Origin: Amycolatopsis sp. DSM 110486 | Lineage (GTDB): Bacteria; Actinomycetota; Actinomycetes; Mycobacteriales; Pseudonocardiaceae | Length of the DNA: 64,000 nucleotides | Reading direction: 5' to 3' | NCBI RefSeq assembly: GCF_019468465.1 | Contig: NZ_CP080519.1 | Coordinates: 8,797,001 to 8,861,000, forward strand | Shown here: positions 54,010 to 62,227 of the stretch, piece by piece | Layout: each line of letters begins with the position of its first letter | Position numbering within the stretch: the stretch's first letter is position 1 | Translations under genes and position numbers: made by a program | The notes under the pieces: model-generated | Databases searched by the model: none | The model's input: only the letters and a program-made list of their open reading frames with translations | Told to the model about the DNA's origin: nothing

Positions 54010-54585
54010 TCAACCCAGCGCACGCGCCGCCCTCGCGTCCCGCAGCGCCCGGGCCCACCAGGTCAGCTCGTCGAGGAGGGTTTTCGCGGCCGCCGCCTTC
54101 GCTGCGGCGTCCACCGGCCGGCCGGCCGCGTCGAACGAGGCCGGGATGCCGTGGAAGCTGACGACGTCGCGCAAGGTCGCGGCGTGCAGGCCGGCGAAGA
54201 CCAGGCGCAAGGCCTCCACCGCGCGCAGGCCGCCGCAGAACCCGCCGTACGAGACAAAAGCGACCGGCTTGCGCTGCCATTCGTCGTGGTGCCAGTCGAT
54301 GAGCGTCTTGAGCGAAGCCGGGAAGCTGTGGTTGTACTCCGGCGTCACGATCACGAACGCGTCGGCGGCCTCCAGGCGAGGGCCGACGGCCGCCACCTCG
54401 GACGGCACTGGGGAGGTGCCGAGCCGATCGGGCAGGCACGCGTCGGCGAGGTCGAGCACGTCGACGTCCAGGTCGGTCCTGGGCGCGACCTGCTCGAGGA
54501 ACCAGTTCGCCGCGGTCGGGCCGAAGCGGCCTTCCCGGACGCTGCCGATGACGACCGCCAGGCGCAAGGGGTTCTCGCCGTCCAC
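54010..54585 (-). CDS. NADPH-dependent FMN reductase family protein
   Basis: 191 residues of flavodoxin-like fold: LRLAVVIGSVREGRFGPTAA binds the FMN phosphate, VTPEYNHSFPASLKTLIDW is the conserved flavin-ring segment, and FVSYGGFCGGLRAVEALR follows. Such enzymes reduce FMN or quinones and azo dyes with NADPH. ATG 54583-54585 has GGAGACC before it. It is the first gene of a two-gene unit with the LAL regulator. Confidence 0.88.
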   Translation of the reverse strand: MDGENPLRLAVVIGSVREGRFGPTAANWFLEQVAPRTDLDVDVLDLADACLPDRLGTSPVPSEVAAVGPRLEAADAFVIVTPEYNHSFPASLKTLIDWHHDEWQRKPVAFVSYGGFCGGLRAVEALRLVFAGLHAATLRDVVSFHGIPASFDAAGRPVDAAAKAAAAKTLLDELTWWARALRDARAARALG

Positions 54586-54747
54586 AGAGGTCTCCTTCCT
54601 GTGCTTGTTGTTCTTGTCACCGACCGTAGGAAACGGCCGGCGCGGGCGAATCAGTCGAATGACCGGTGCTGTGCCGAGATCGTTGACAGCCGCGGACCGC
54701 CCCGCTCAGGGTGACGCTCGAAGCTCCCGGAGAGAGGACGGACGACC

Positions 54748-55578
54748 ATGCGGATCACCCGGTTCGAGGACGCGCGCGGAACGGGTATCGGGGCGCTGAC
54801 CGACGGCGGGCTGCGCCGCCTGCCGTGGCCACGCCTCGACGACCTGTTCGCGGAGCCGGACCCGGCGGCGGCCGTGCGGGCCGTCGACGTGCGCGGGCTC
54901 GAACCCGTCGGCGAGCACCGGCTGCTGGCGCCGACCGCGCAGCGCTGCCAGCTGATCGCGACCGGTGGCAACTACGACGACCACGTGGCCGAGGGCGGCC
55001 GGACGGTCACGGAACCCGTGTTCTTCCCCGCGTTGTGGAGCTCCATCCTCGGTCCGGGCGGCGAGATCGTGAAGCCCGCCGAGGACACGTTCCTCGACTA
55101 CGAGGTGGAGTTCGCCGTGGTGATCGGCAAGCGGGTTTCGAAGCTGACGCCCGAAACCGCGATGGACGCGGTGTTCGGCTACACCGTCACCAACGACGTC
55201 AGCGCCCGCGAAGTCATGGCGGGCAACAAACTGCAGATCATGCTCGCCAAGTGCCTCGACACCTTCTGGCCGGTCGGCCCGCACCTCGTGACCGCGGACG
55301 AGGTGCCCGACCCGGGCCGGCTGAAGGTGACTTCTTCACTGAACGGACAGCTGCGCCAGTCGGGCAGCACCAGCCAGCTGATCTTCGACGTGCCCACGCT
55401 GCTGAGCAAGCTCACCGCGTCGATCACGCTGCACCCCGGCGACATCGTGACCACGGGCACGCCGGGCGGGGTCGGCTACTTCCGGACCCCGCCCGAGTCG
55501 ATGCGGCCCGGCGACGTGATCACCGTCGAGGTCGAGGGCGTCGGGGCGCTGACCAACCGCGTCATCGCGGGGTGGTAG
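54748..55578 (+). CDS. Fumarylacetoacetate hydrolase (FAH) family protein
   Basis: 276 residues. The FAH fold is recognised by CQLIATGGNYDDHVAEGG, the metal ligands in DTFLDYEVEFAVVIG (E-x-E), GYTVTNDVSAREVM (D), GSTSQLIFDVPTLLSKL and HPGDIVTTGTPGGVG. Members cleave C-C bonds or isomerise and decarboxylate acyl-pyruvates in aromatic catabolism; the substrate here is open. GGAGAGAGGACGG precedes ATG 54748. It converges with the deacetylase gene, overlapping by 17 bases. Confidence 0.88.
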   Translation: MRITRFEDARGTGIGALTDGGLRRLPWPRLDDLFAEPDPAAAVRAVDVRGLEPVGEHRLLAPTAQRCQLIATGGNYDDHVAEGGRTVTEPVFFPALWSSILGPGGEIVKPAEDTFLDYEVEFAVVIGKRVSKLTPETAMDAVFGYTVTNDVSAREVMAGNKLQIMLAKCLDTFWPVGPHLVTADEVPDPGRLKVTSSLNGQLRQSGSTSQLIFDVPTLLSKLTASITLHPGDIVTTGTPGGVGYFRTPPESMRPGDVITVEVEGVGALTNRVIAGW

Positions 55579-56347
55579 CCCTGAGGTAGTCGGCGACCTC
55601 GCCGCACGGCGCGAGCCAGAGCCGGTCGTCCGCACGCAGCTGCTCCACTAGCCGGGCGAGCGTGTCGAGCCGCTCGGGCGTGTCGAGCCACAGGGGGTGG
55701 AAGATGAAACTCACGTAGCCGCGCGCGTCGACCGTTTCCTGGGCGACGGTCCGGTAGGCGGCCAGCATCTCGTCGGGGCCGAGCACCACAGTGGACGGTG
55801 GGCGGCGCAGGGCGGGGAAGTGGTAGGTCCCGTCGATGGTGTCCCAGCGGAACGGCAGCAGCGCCACGCCGTCGACGAGACCTGCCGGCCCGCCGGCCGG
55901 CGAGACGAACTCGATTCCCGCGTCGCGCAGGATGGCCAGCGAGCCGGCGGTCAGACCGCCGCCCGGGGGCCGGAAACCGCGGACGGGCACGTCGGTCTCC
56001 TGGAACAGGGCCATCGACTGGGTGATGAGCGCGCGCTGGTCGTCCTCCGGCAGCTCGCCCCACGCTTCGTGCTGGTAGGCGTGGCAGGCGAGCTCGTGGT
56101 CTTTCGCGATGGTGCGCAGGGCGTCGGGGTAGACGGTCGCGTTGAAGGATTCGACGAAGAAGGTCGCGCGCGTCTCGCCCAGGACCGCCAGCACCTTCGG
56201 TAGGTTCTCGCGCACACTGGGGTGCTCGCCCAGCGGCGCGCCGGCAGGCCACCGGCCCCGGCCCAGGTCGGCGGCCTCGCCGAGATTGTCGAACGTGATG
56301 CTCACGGCCGCGAGTTTTCCTTCGGGGCCCCACGTGGTCACACCCAT
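55562..56347 (-). CDS. Polysaccharide deacetylase-family protein
   Basis: 261 residues. The NodB-homology domain begins AAVSITFDNLGEA (motif 1 TFD, with Asn where the second Asp often stands), RATFFVESFNATVYPDALRT, ELACHAYQHEAWG (motif 2, H-x-x-x-H), RGFRPPGGGLT (motif 3) and FIFHPLWLDTPERLD (motif 5). It removes acyl groups from carbohydrates or, in this PuuE-like branch, may act on cyclic amides. No signal peptide is seen. ATG 56345-56347 is chosen since MGVTTWGPEGKLAAV leads straight into the domain. Confidence 0.83.
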   Translation of the reverse strand: MGVTTWGPEGKLAAVSITFDNLGEAADLGRGRWPAGAPLGEHPSVRENLPKVLAVLGETRATFFVESFNATVYPDALRTIAKDHELACHAYQHEAWGELPEDDQRALITQSMALFQETDVPVRGFRPPGGGLTAGSLAILRDAGIEFVSPAGGPAGLVDGVALLPFRWDTIDGTYHFPALRRPPSTVVLGPDEMLAAYRTVAQETVDARGYVSFIFHPLWLDTPERLDTLARLVEQLRADDRLWLAPCGEVADYLRATTPR

Positions 56348-56500
56348 TGACGGTCCTTTCGGTGGTTTCCGCCCATGTTGTGGCGGGACTTCCCGGGGTG
56401 TCAACGCGCGCGGGCCGACTCAGGTCGTTCGACTGATTCGGCCTGGCGACGCGCGTTTCTACTGTCGAGGCGAGGACAACGTGGACAAGGAGGTCTCGCA

Positions 56501-57040
56501 GTGGGAGCAACGATCAAGTACCAGGGCGTGAGCCATCTGGCTCTGGTGTGCGACGACATGGCCCGGACAGTCGAGTTCTACGAGAACGTGATGGACATGC
56601 CGCTCGTGAAATCGATGGAGATGCCGGGCGTGGGCCAGCACTTCTTCTTCGACATCGGCAACGGCGACGCGCTCGCCTTCTTCTGCTACGACGACGCACT
56701 GGTCCGGCCCGCCGCGCCGGGCATCGCGGCGCCGGGGACGAATACGGACGTGTCGGCCAACGGCTCGATGCACCACATCGCATTCCGCATCGAGCCGGAC
56801 GAGGTCGAGGCTTGCTGCGAGCGGTTCGCGAAGCTGGGCGTGGACTACCAGTTCAAGGCGCACAACAAGGGCTCCGACGGCCAGGACCTGTCCGATGTGG
56901 ACGACGAGGACACGTTCTGCGCCTCGATCTACCTGTGGGACCCGGACGGGATCCGCCTCGAGCTGTGCGCGTGGCTGCCCTCGTGGTACGAGCTCGGCAA
57001 CGACGTGGCCCCGATGTCGCGGAAGGTTCCCGTGGCGTAA
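56501..57040 (+). CDS. VOC-family (glyoxalase/dioxygenase fold) protein
   Basis: 179 residues from GTG 56501, with AAGGAGG 8 bases before it. YQGVSHLALVCDDMARTVEF begins the beta-alpha-beta-beta-beta unit with the first metal His; MHHIAFRIEPDEVEACCERF begins the second with another His; LWDPDGIRLELCAWLPSW supplies the terminal metal-ligand Glu. It could be an extradiol-type dioxygenase, lactoylglutathione lyase or related enzyme. It is a single gene followed by a strong terminator. Confidence 0.85.
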   Translation: MGATIKYQGVSHLALVCDDMARTVEFYENVMDMPLVKSMEMPGVGQHFFFDIGNGDALAFFCYDDALVRPAAPGIAAPGTNTDVSANGSMHHIAFRIEPDEVEACCERFAKLGVDYQFKAHNKGSDGQDLSDVDDEDTFCASIYLWDPDGIRLELCAWLPSWYELGNDVAPMSRKVPVA

Positions 57041-57058
57041 GTGTCTGTGTTTGAAGGA

Positions 57059-57090
57059 GCGGGCGACCCCGGCCGGGGTCGCCCGCTTTT
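57059..57090. terminator. Strong intrinsic terminator
   Basis: GCGGGCGACCCCGG and CCGGGGTCGCCCGC pair perfectly over 14 bp (57059-57072 with 57073-57086; the tip opens as a small loop), followed by TTTT. It separates the VOC gene from the convergent gene ending at 57090 and may serve both. Confidence 0.8.
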
Positions 57091-57650
57091 CACTGTGGCC
57101 GCTCGACGCCGAAGACGTGCAGCTGCATCGCGATGAGCTGGTAGTAGCCGACCACAGTGGACAGCTCGAACAGCTTCGCCGCGCCGAGCTTCGAGACGGC
57201 GTCGGCGTAGTCCTCGTCGGTGAGCTTGCCATTGTCGACCAGCCGACGGGTGGTCGCGACGATCGCCCGCTCCTCGGGATCGGCGAGTTCCGGCTCCCGG
57301 CCCTCGCGCAGCGCGGTGATCTCGTCGTCCGTCAACCCGAGTTGCCGGCCGACATGCTCGTGGGCGAACTGCTCGTATCCGCTCTCCCGCGAAGCGGCGA
57401 CCATCAGGATGGCCAGTTCCCGGGCCCGGTCGGACAGTTCTCCGCCGTGGCGCAGCGCCGCGCCGAGCCGCTGCAGCGCGTCGCCGACCGGTGGGGTGAG
57501 CAACATGGCGTTGAACGGCCCCGCGAGCGTCCCGTCGGGGTCCACGATGCCGAACGGGTTCCGTGCGCGCGGCCCCGCCGTGATCGACTCGTACAGGCTC
57601 CGCTGGTCATCGGTCAACGCGGCGGCGGCGATGCGGGGAATCCGGCTCAT
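57090..57650 (-). CDS. Carboxymuconolactone decarboxylase / AhpD-like protein
   Basis: 186 residues, all-helical. The CMD core is LSDRARELAILMVAASRESG then YEQFAHEHVGRQLGLTDDEI. AhpD enzymes have E-x-x-x-x-x-C-x-x-C-x-x-x-H; here the Cys pair is absent (SRESGYEQFAHEH) but Glu and His remain, which favours decarboxylase-type or other non-redox members. ATG 57648-57650 starts MSRIPRIAAAALTDDQR. It is followed by the strong hairpin. Confidence 0.83.
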   Translation of the reverse strand: MSRIPRIAAAALTDDQRSLYESITAGPRARNPFGIVDPDGTLAGPFNAMLLTPPVGDALQRLGAALRHGGELSDRARELAILMVAASRESGYEQFAHEHVGRQLGLTDDEITALREGREPELADPEERAIVATTRRLVDNGKLTDEDYADAVSKLGAAKLFELSTVVGYYQLIAMQLHVFGVERPQ

Positions 57651-57699
57651 GTCAGGAATCCTAGTGAAATCCCGCCCGTTGTGGCCTTCTTGGCGCGAA

Positions 57700-58128
57700 C
57701 TACCGCGCGTCGCCGTCGAAGCGCGCGCGGGTGGGATGCGGCGTGAGCCAGTCCTGCGCCCGGCGCCACCACACGTCGGCGAACGGCGCGAGGCCGGTGC
57801 GGTCGTCGAGGGTGCCGCCCTTGACGATGAGGGTTTCGGGGCGTTCGTGGAGGATCGTGAAGATCGGGGTGCCGCAGTCGCCGCAGAACAAGCGGTCGCG
57901 CAGGCGGCCGTTCTCGGTCCCGGTCGTGTGGTGGACCTTGGGCGTGCCCTCGATCTTCACCGCGTCCCGCGCCACCAGGACGTTCTCCGAGAACGCCGAG
58001 CCCGTGTGGCGCTGGCAGTCGTCACAGTGACACAGGGCGACACCGTCGGGCCGGGCGTCGAACCGGTAGCTGATGGCGCCGCAGAGGCAGTGGCCTGTTC
58101 GTGACGCGCTGACGGCTGGAACGGTCAT
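57700..58128 (-). CDS. GFA-family (glutathione-dependent formaldehyde-activating-like) zinc protein
   Basis: 142 residues. Zinc-ligand cysteines are visible in TGHCLCGAISYRF (CxC), ALCHCDDCQRHTGSAF (CxxC) and LFCGDCGTPIF (CxxC), the full set of the GFA/CENP-V fold. These proteins bind one or two zinc ions; true Gfa activity needs glutathione, which most actinobacteria lack, so the substrate is unknown. GGAGATC precedes ATG 58126-58128. Confidence 0.88.
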   Translation of the reverse strand: MTVPAVSASRTGHCLCGAISYRFDARPDGVALCHCDDCQRHTGSAFSENVLVARDAVKIEGTPKVHHTTGTENGRLRDRLFCGDCGTPIFTILHERPETLIVKGGTLDDRTGLAPFADVWWRRAQDWLTPHPTRARFDGDAR

Positions 58129-58469
58129 GGCGAGATCTCCTTCTCCCGATTGGGCAGCCGAGGCAGGAGTCGCACGTGGACAGTCCCGGGTGGCTGTGTT
58201 TCAAGTATTGCAAGGGAAGAACCTCGGAACCTGCCCCAGCTGAACGGCGGATGGGTGTGCGTACCACCGCCGGAGACAGGTTCGCGCGGCGACCTGGAGC
58301 GAAGCTCGTACTGCCGGGCCGGCAGGGAAGCCGTGAATACCGCAAGTCATCGCTCGTAGACATCGACTGTAGACATCATGTGTAGACTAACGAGTGACGG
58401 TACACGGAACCCCACTGCGAGTCTGGTGGTTCGTGCGCCCGTTTCGGCAACCGTGAAGGAGAACGTGCC
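58129..58469. promoter_or_regulatory. Divergent intergenic region with three GTAGAC repeats
   Basis: GTAGAC occurs at 58356, 58369 and 58382, spaced exactly 13 bp, in the plus orientation. A TAGACT that could be a -10 box (58383-58388) overlaps the third. The next plus-strand gene (patatin, 58470) is followed by a TetR gene, so these repeats may be its operator. The rest of the region, up to 58340, shows nothing I can name and contains the GFA gene promoter. Confidence 0.45.
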
Positions 58470-59351
58470 ATGCCCCGAACCCGGGAGATCCTTCCGCTGA
58501 CCGCGCTCGTCCTCGGGGGCGGTGGTCCCGTCGGTGCCGCGTGGACCTCGGCTCTGGTGCACCGGCTGGAGACCGCCGGGCTGCCGCTGTCCGAGTCCGG
58601 GGTGGTGGTGGGCACGTCGGCCGGGTCGGTCGTCGGCGCGTGGCTGACGATGGATCCGGCCGGGCTGACCTTCGTGCCTGCGATGATGCGGGAGCGCGCG
58701 GCCTGGCACACCGGGAACGCCGCGGCCGGCCGCGGCGACCGGAGCTTGTTCCAGCGCCTGGCCCAGGACACCTCGGAGGGACCTGAGCGGGCACAGCGGA
58801 TCGGTCAGGCCGCGATCGCCGCGGTGCCGCCGGTTTCGGAAACCGAGGCGGACGCGATGTGGACCCGCGCGCTACCGAGCGGGGAGTGGCCGCGTCGGCT
58901 CCGGATCACCGCGGTGAACGCGGAGACCGGCCTGGCGCGAGGGTGGTCGCCGGCCGACGGCGTTTCCGTCGCGGTCGCGGTGGCGTGCTCGACGGCGGCG
59001 CCGGGCGTCGCGCCGCCCGTGAGCGTGGCCGGCGTGGCCTGGGTCGACGGGGGAGTGCGCTCCGGCACCAACGCCGACTTGGCCGTCGACCCGGGGTGGC
59101 ACGACGGCCGCACTCTCGAGCCGGGCCGTGTGCTCGTGGTGGCGCCGATGGTGTCCGCGGATCTCGCCCGCGAGGAGGCCGCTCTCGCCGAGCGCGGCCA
59201 CCGCGTGCGGGTGATCACGGCGGACCCGTTCTACGAGAAGCCCCACGATCTGCTCGACCCGCGGTTCGTCGACGTCGGGGCCGAGGCCGGCGCCCGGCAG
59301 GCGGACGGTCTGGCCGAGGACCTGCTGAAGTGGTGGAACGAGCCGATCTGA
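58470..59351 (+). CDS. Patatin-like phospholipase
   Basis: 293 residues with the patatin elements in order: oxyanion hole LVLGGGGPVGAAW (about 15), nucleophile elbow VVGTSAGSVVG (GxSxG, Ser near 50), and the catalytic Asp in VAWVDGGVRSGTNADLA (about 195). It hydrolyses fatty acyl esters of lipids through a Ser-Asp dyad. No signal peptide; probably cytosolic or membrane-associated. GAAGGAGAACGTGCC precedes ATG 58470. It is followed after 60 bases by a TetR gene on the same strand. Confidence 0.9.
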   Translation: MPRTREILPLTALVLGGGGPVGAAWTSALVHRLETAGLPLSESGVVVGTSAGSVVGAWLTMDPAGLTFVPAMMRERAAWHTGNAAAGRGDRSLFQRLAQDTSEGPERAQRIGQAAIAAVPPVSETEADAMWTRALPSGEWPRRLRITAVNAETGLARGWSPADGVSVAVAVACSTAAPGVAPPVSVAGVAWVDGGVRSGTNADLAVDPGWHDGRTLEPGRVLVVAPMVSADLAREEAALAERGHRVRVITADPFYEKPHDLLDPRFVDVGAEAGARQADGLAEDLLKWWNEPI

Positions 59352-59411
59352 CCAGGCCCGGTTCCAGTAAGGTCCACCGGAACGATCACCTCACGGCACA
59401 AGGATCCCGGG

Positions 59412-59972
59412 ATGCCCGACTCTTCGCCTCCCCGTCGTCGCGACGCCGCGGCCAGCCGCGACCGGTTGCTGGCCGCGGCCGGCGAGCTGTTCGCCGACCG
59501 CGGCTACGACCAGACGACGGCCCGGGACATCGGCGAACGCGCCGGCGTCGACCCGACGATGATCGCGCGCTACTTCGGCGGCAAGGCGCAACTGTTCATC
59601 GCCGTGCTGCGCGCCGAGGGCGAACCGGGCGAGCGGCTTCCCGACATCCTGGAGCCGGCCCGGCTGAAGGGCCTGATCGAGCGCACCGGCACGCGCGGGC
59701 CGGGCCCGATCCTGCAGGCCGCCATCCGGCCATACGACAATCCGGAAGCCCAGGAAGCCGCGCTCGCCGAACTGGACCACCGCGTCCTGACCCCGCTGCG
59801 CGAGCGGTTCGTGCGCGAGGGCGTGGCGAACCCGGAACTGCGCGCCGAAGTGCTTTCGGCCGCGTTGATCGGCGTGATCCTCGGCCGGCACGCGGGAACG
59901 TTGGAGCATCTGGCGGACGCCGGCACCGACGAGGTGCTCGCCCTGGTGCAGGAGATCCTCGGCACCGAGTGA
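59412..59972 (+). CDS. TetR-family transcriptional regulator
   Basis: 186 residues. The N-terminal helix-turn-helix is SRDRLLAAAGELFADRGYDQ, TTARDIGERAGVDPTMIARY, FGGKAQLFIAVL, matching TetR_N. The C-terminal part ends in RHAGTLEHLADAGTDEVLAL. The ligand cannot be predicted. It is likely co-transcribed with the patatin gene and may repress the pair through the 13-bp repeats at 58356-58387. Confidence 0.88.
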   Translation: MPDSSPPRRRDAAASRDRLLAAAGELFADRGYDQTTARDIGERAGVDPTMIARYFGGKAQLFIAVLRAEGEPGERLPDILEPARLKGLIERTGTRGPGPILQAAIRPYDNPEAQEAALAELDHRVLTPLRERFVREGVANPELRAEVLSAALIGVILGRHAGTLEHLADAGTDEVLALVQEILGTE

Positions 59973-60008
59973 GACCTGAGACCTGCTGGTGTCCTGAAAG
60001 GACAGCGC

Positions 60009-60419
60009 TCAGGAACTCGGGCTCGTGACTCGGCGCAGGGCGTCGAGGGTGGATTCCGGGGAGGTGTTGAAGCAGAACGTGATGCCCGGGACCAGTTCGA
60101 CCACGACGTTGACGAGGCGTTCGAACAGCAGGGTGTGCTCGGCGGCCATGCGGACGCCCGCGCCGATCATCGCCGCGGTGACGGCGTTCGCGGCGAGGCA
60201 GTCGCGGACCTGCTGCTCAGCGGCGTCGGGGTCGGCCGGGACGTGGCAGGGCACGAGGTCGAAGCCCGCGTCGCGCACGGCGGTCTCGCCGGCGGTGATG
60301 CGGGAGGTGAGGGTGGCCTCGTCGAGGCCGGGGTGACGGCTGTAGTCGAGGGTGCTGGGGTGCAGACCGAGCGAGAGGATGGCCACGAGGCGGGTCCCCT
60401 TTCGGGTGGAGGAGGCCAC
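60009..60419 (-). CDS. Conserved-type soluble protein of unknown function
   Basis: 136 residues beginning [41 protein letters not shown] Rossmann-like alternation is visible ([47 protein letters not shown]), ending [15 protein letters not shown] do not recognise a family or active site. GGACCC lies close to the start on the minus strand. It is divergent from nadE, with 57 bases between. Confidence 0.6.
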   Translation of the reverse strand: MASSTRKGTRLVAILSLGLHPSTLDYSRHPGLDEATLTSRITAGETAVRDAGFDLVPCHVPADPDAAEQQVRDCLAANAVTAAMIGAGVRMAAEHTLLFERLVNVVVELVPGITFCFNTSPESTLDALRRVTSPSS

Positions 60420-60476
60420 CTCGAGGCTAGCGGCGCGGTGCTCGGGCGGGCAGGTGGCGCCAGTAAGGTACGGCGG

Positions 60477-61319
60477 ATGGAGAACCTACGGCAGCAGATT
60501 CTCGCCGAGCTGGGCGTCAAGCCGGTCATCACGCCGAAAGCCGAGATCCGGCAGCGGGTCGACTTCCTCAAGGACTACCTGCGCTCGACGCCGGCCAAGG
60601 GCTTCGTGCTCGGCATCAGCGGCGGCCAGGACAGCTCGCTGACCGGCCGGCTGTGCCAGCTCGCCGGCGAGGAGCTGCGCGAGGAGGGGCACGACGCCAC
60701 GTTCGTCGCAGTGCGGCTGCCCTACGGCGTGCAGGCCGACGAGGAGGACGCGCAGATCGCGCTGGAGTTCATCAAGCCGGACCATTCGGTCACGGTGAAC
60801 GTGAAGCCCAGCGCGGACGCCGTCGCGACGGAGGCCGCGCTCGGGATGAGCGAGCTGCTGGGCGAGGCGCCCGGCCTGCGCGACTTCGTGCGCGGCAACA
60901 TCAAGGCCCGCGAGCGCATGGTGATCCAGTACTCGATCGCCGGGCAGCTGAACCTGCTGGTCGTGGGCACCGACCACGCTGCAGAGGCCGTCACCGGCTT
61001 CTTCACCAAGTACGGCGACGGCGGTGTCGACATCACGCCCCTGACCGGGCTGACCAAGCGCCAGGGCGCCGCGCTGCTGCAGGAGCTGGGCGCGCCGCCG
61101 AGTGTCTGGCAGAAGGTGCCGACCGCCGACCTCGAGGACTACAGGCCCGCCCTGCCCGACGAGGTGGCCCTGGGCCTGAAGTACTCCGAGCTCGACGACT
61201 ATCTCGAAGGCCTCGACGTGACCCCGGAGGTCGCGGAGAAGGTGGAGTCGATTTTCCTCAAGACGCGCCACAAGCGGACCGTGCCGATCAGCCCGCTCGA
61301 GGACTGGTGGCGGAACTGA
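60477..61319 (+). CDS. nadE: NAD+ synthase, ammonia-dependent
   Basis: 280 residues, the size of the ammonia-dependent form without a glutaminase domain. The ATP PP-loop is [17 protein letters not shown] (SGGxDSS near residue 46); [20 protein letters not shown] (about 163) binds the nicotinate-adenine dinucleotide, [16 protein letters not shown] is the P2 segment, and HKRTVPISP the C-terminal loop. It converts deamido-NAD+, ATP and NH3 to NAD+ in the cytoplasm. ATG 60477 starts [16 protein letters not shown], as in relatives. Confidence 0.95.
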   Translation: MENLRQQILAELGVKPVITPKAEIRQRVDFLKDYLRSTPAKGFVLGISGGQDSSLTGRLCQLAGEELREEGHDATFVAVRLPYGVQADEEDAQIALEFIKPDHSVTVNVKPSADAVATEAALGMSELLGEAPGLRDFVRGNIKARERMVIQYSIAGQLNLLVVGTDHAAEAVTGFFTKYGDGGVDITPLTGLTKRQGAALLQELGAPPSVWQKVPTADLEDYRPALPDEVALGLKYSELDDYLEGLDVTPEVAEKVESIFLKTRHKRTVPISPLEDWWRN

Positions 61320-61332
61320 CCCGCGGGTGAAG

Positions 61333-61360
61333 GGCGGCCGGGTCCGTGAACCCGGCCGCC
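61333..61360. terminator. Hairpin after nadE
   Basis: GGCGGCCGGGT (61333-61343), 6-base loop, ACCCGGCCGCC (61350-61360): perfect 11-bp stem. It lies between the convergent nadE and the binding-protein gene ending at 61365. There is no T-run. Confidence 0.65.
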
Positions 61361-61364
61361 GTCG

Positions 61365-62219
61365 TCACTTGGCCGTGGGATCCTTCTGGACCTGCGCCTG
61401 CAGCGAGGGCCAGTACTGGAACAGCGAGCTCGGGTACTCCTGCCCCGGGAAGTACTGGTGGTACAGCTTGAGGAACGTGCCGTCGTCGACCACGGCGGCG
61501 AGCTGCTTGTTGTAGTCGGCCAGGAACTTGTCGAGTCCTTTTCGGACGGCCATCGCCTCGGGCAGCGGGTTCTGCACCGAGACACCGACCTTCAGCCGCC
61601 CGGGGTGCTGGGCGAAGACCGTGATGGCCTGCACGGAGCTGACGACGAAGCCGTCGAGGTTGCCGTTGAGGAGCTGGTCGATACCGGTGGCGTTCGTCTG
61701 GACGCTCACGACACTGGCCTGCGGCAACGTCTTCGCGGCGAAATCGGCTTGTGCGCTGCCGATGCCGACGCCTACGCGCTTGCCGTTCAGGTCGGCGACG
61801 GTCTTGGCCGGCGAATCGGAGCGGACCAGCACGTCGTTGGCGTCCACGTAGAACGGCGTGGTGAAGGCGACGTTGCGCTTGCGTTCCTCGGACATCGTGA
61901 GGTCGGCGATCATCATGTCGTACTGGCCGGCGGTGACCAGCGGCAGACCGGCGCCAACGGTGGAGAGCTTGTAGGTGATCTTGAGACCCATGCGCTTCGC
62001 GATGACGTCGTTGAGGTCGATCAGCATCCCGGCCGGCTTGCCGCTCGCGTCGGGTGACACGAACGGCGCGTCGCCTTGCGGCACACCGGCGGTGATGGTG
62101 CCGGGTACCGCGAGGCCGTAGGGGTCCGTGCTCGCGGAGTCGCCACCGCCGCAGGCGGAAACGGTCAGCAGCCCGGCTGCCGCGAGCGCGGCGAAGGCGG
62201 TCCGGAATCGTCGGCGCAT
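61365..62219 (-). CDS. Solute-binding lipoprotein, family 3 (amino-acid type), copy A
   Basis: 284 residues. The signal TAFAALAAAGLLTVSAC carries a lipobox (VSAC). Family 3 features: GDAPFVSPDASGKPAGMLID, LNDVIAKRMGLKITYKLSTV, PLVTAGQYDMMIADLTMSEE, NVAFTTPFYVD and the late VDDGTFLKLYHQYFPGQEYP. Such proteins deliver amino acids or related small molecules to an ABC permease. No permease or ATPase genes lie here. The gene follows a close paralog (62228-63064) after 8 bases on the same strand. Confidence 0.87.
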   Translation of the reverse strand: MRRRFRTAFAALAAAGLLTVSACGGGDSASTDPYGLAVPGTITAGVPQGDAPFVSPDASGKPAGMLIDLNDVIAKRMGLKITYKLSTVGAGLPLVTAGQYDMMIADLTMSEERKRNVAFTTPFYVDANDVLVRSDSPAKTVADLNGKRVGVGIGSAQADFAAKTLPQASVVSVQTNATGIDQLLNGNLDGFVVSSVQAITVFAQHPGRLKVGVSVQNPLPEAMAVRKGLDKFLADYNKQLAAVVDDGTFLKLYHQYFPGQEYPSSLFQYWPSLQAQVQKDPTAK

Positions 62220-62227
62220 TTCTTACT

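Noticed and set aside
51594..54161. 855-codon plus-strand frame opposite the LAL regulator
   Set aside because: Arg/Gly-rich shadow; the minus strand has Walker motifs and a LuxR helix-turn-helix.
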